From Phycisphaerae bacterium (GTDB lineage Bacteria; Planctomycetota; Phycisphaerae; Phycisphaerales; Phycisphaeraceae): a stretch of 7,275 bases of DNA. The number at the start of each line of letters is the position of its first letter. Positions within the stretch are counted from its first letter, which is position 1. Location: the NCBI GenBank assembly GCA_002688155.1, contig NZCH01000122.1, positions 1-7,275 of the forward strand, written 5' to 3'. Positions 6,624 through 7,275 of this stretch are shown here, one piece after another. The notes below the pieces were generated by a model. That model searched no databases. It worked only from the letters and a program-made list of their open reading frames with translations, and had not been told where the DNA came from. A program made the position numbers and the translations under genes.

Positions 6624-7275
6624 ATGCAATTACGAACCTTTACCGCCGACCGTCTCTCCGATGCGCTCGCCGTTGTGCGCCGTGAATTGGGCCCCAATGC
6701 GGTGGTCGTGCACACGCGCGAGTACCGGCAAGGTGGAGTGTTCGGGTTCGGCGCTCGGCGTATTGTTGAAGTCACCGCTGCCGATGGCCGGCAGATCGGC
6801 CAACAGCGCCGCCTCGAAGCGCAGCAACAACGTACGCCGCGGCCTGCGATGCTGACGAAGCCGACTGCGCCGACCACGAACGGATCAGCGGGTGACCTGA
6901 TTCGGCGCACTTATGCCGCTGCGATGTCGCAGCGAGGTGACACGGCCGCTTCGAACGCAGTTCAGTCGCTCGCGGGCTCGGCTCAGTCAGCGTCATCTGC
7001 TGGTACTACCGCATCGATCGCGCCGACGATGCCGAACGCGAGTGCCGGGACAGACACGCTTACGGCGCCACCTCAGGCACACGAATCACCAATCAACGTC
7101 AAAACACACCAACTGGCGGACGAAATGTCGGCTGTGAAGCACATGGTGGCGCGCATGTTTACGCGCCAGCAGCGCCGACTTGCCGAAACTGACCTGCCCG
7201 AGACGCTGTTTGGGCACTATCTGACGCTGTTGGAGCAGGAGGTGGCTGACGAGCTGGCGCAGGACATCGTCCGGC
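6624..7275 (+). CDS. flhF: FlhF, flagellar SRP-type GTPase, N-terminal part (3' end outside window)
   Basis: FlhF is a signal-recognition-particle-type GTPase that recruits early flagellar components and sets where flagella are built. The frame from the ATG at 6624 stays open for 217 codons to the window end. The N-terminal domain begins MQLRTFTADRLSDALAVVRR, followed by ELGPNAVVVHTREY and then GVFGFGARRIVEVTAA (38-53). This matches the FlhF pattern 'F--ALA-V--ELG-DA-I--TR...GFFG---VEVTAA'. A low-complexity Ala/Ser/Thr/Pro linker spans about 60-155. A helical section follows with QLADEMSAVKHMVARMF and then DLPETLFGHYLTLLEQEVAD, the start of the N domain before the GTPase. The GTPase motifs (P-loop, DTAGR) lie beyond the window, so GTP binding cannot be confirmed here. 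A weak GCAGG lies just upstream. Position after flhA is the standard one for flhF. The overlapping ATG at 6592 opens a different frame and is not used. Confidence 0.93.
   Translation, partial: MQLRTFTADRLSDALAVVRRELGPNAVVVHTREYRQGGVFGFGARRIVEVTAADGRQIGQQRRLEAQQQRTPRPAMLTKPTAPTTNGSAGDLIRRTYAAAMSQRGDTAASNAVQSLAGSAQSASSAGTTASIAPTMPNASAGTDTLTAPPQAHESPINVKTHQLADEMSAVKHMVARMFTRQQRRLAETDLPETLFGHYLTLLEQEVADELAQDIVR

Noticed and set aside
6592..6855. ATG overlapping the flhA stop (TAATG) opening an 87-codon frame
   Set aside because: It is frame-shifted relative to flhF, which begins at 6624 and shows the FlhF N-terminal domain; the 87-codon product matches nothing recognisable.

Overview
The window is one uninterrupted stretch of a flagellar biosynthesis operon. 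All genes lie on the + strand, in the order fliN (3' end only), fliO, fliP, fliQ, fliR, flhB, flhA, flhF (5' part only). Together they encode the end of the C-ring protein FliN, the complete membrane export gate of the flagellar type III secretion apparatus (FliO/P/Q/R, FlhB, FlhA), and the start of FlhF, the SRP-like GTPase that places the flagellum.

Layout: FliN ends at 238. A 59-nt gap follows with a perfect GC hairpin. fliO (298-1137) overlaps fliP (1134-2036) by ATGA. fliQ (2055-2309) and fliR (2346-3170) follow closely. The longest gap (76 nt, 3171-3246) carries four perfect tandem copies of AAACCCG just before flhB (3247-4320). flhA (4370-6592) and flhF (6624 to the window end) complete the set. 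There is no gene-free stretch over 300 bases, and I saw no RNA gene, mobile element, CRISPR array, promoter or classical terminator. The window's promoter and end of transcription are presumably outside it.

Organism: GC-rich bacterium (GC judged by eye). The order fliN-O-P-Q-R-flhB-flhA-flhF is shared by several phyla (spirochaetes, many proteobacteria, Planctomycetota and others). The high GC, the long pre-core regions of FliO and FliP, and the lack of Shine-Dalgarno sequences before several genes would fit Planctomycetota, but this is a weak inference and no marker here settles it.

How the genes work together: FliP, FliQ and FliR form the export channel, with FliO assisting FliP assembly. 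FlhB wraps the channel and switches substrate class by self-cleavage at NPTH. FlhA couples the proton gradient to export and docks chaperone-substrate complexes. FliN is the cytoplasmic ring component that also receives the export ATPase complex. FlhF sets flagellar site and number. The genes look intact and carry their family motifs. I found no previously undescribed system. The most unusual element is the heptanucleotide repeat before flhB, whose complementary strand fits the G-quadruplex consensus.
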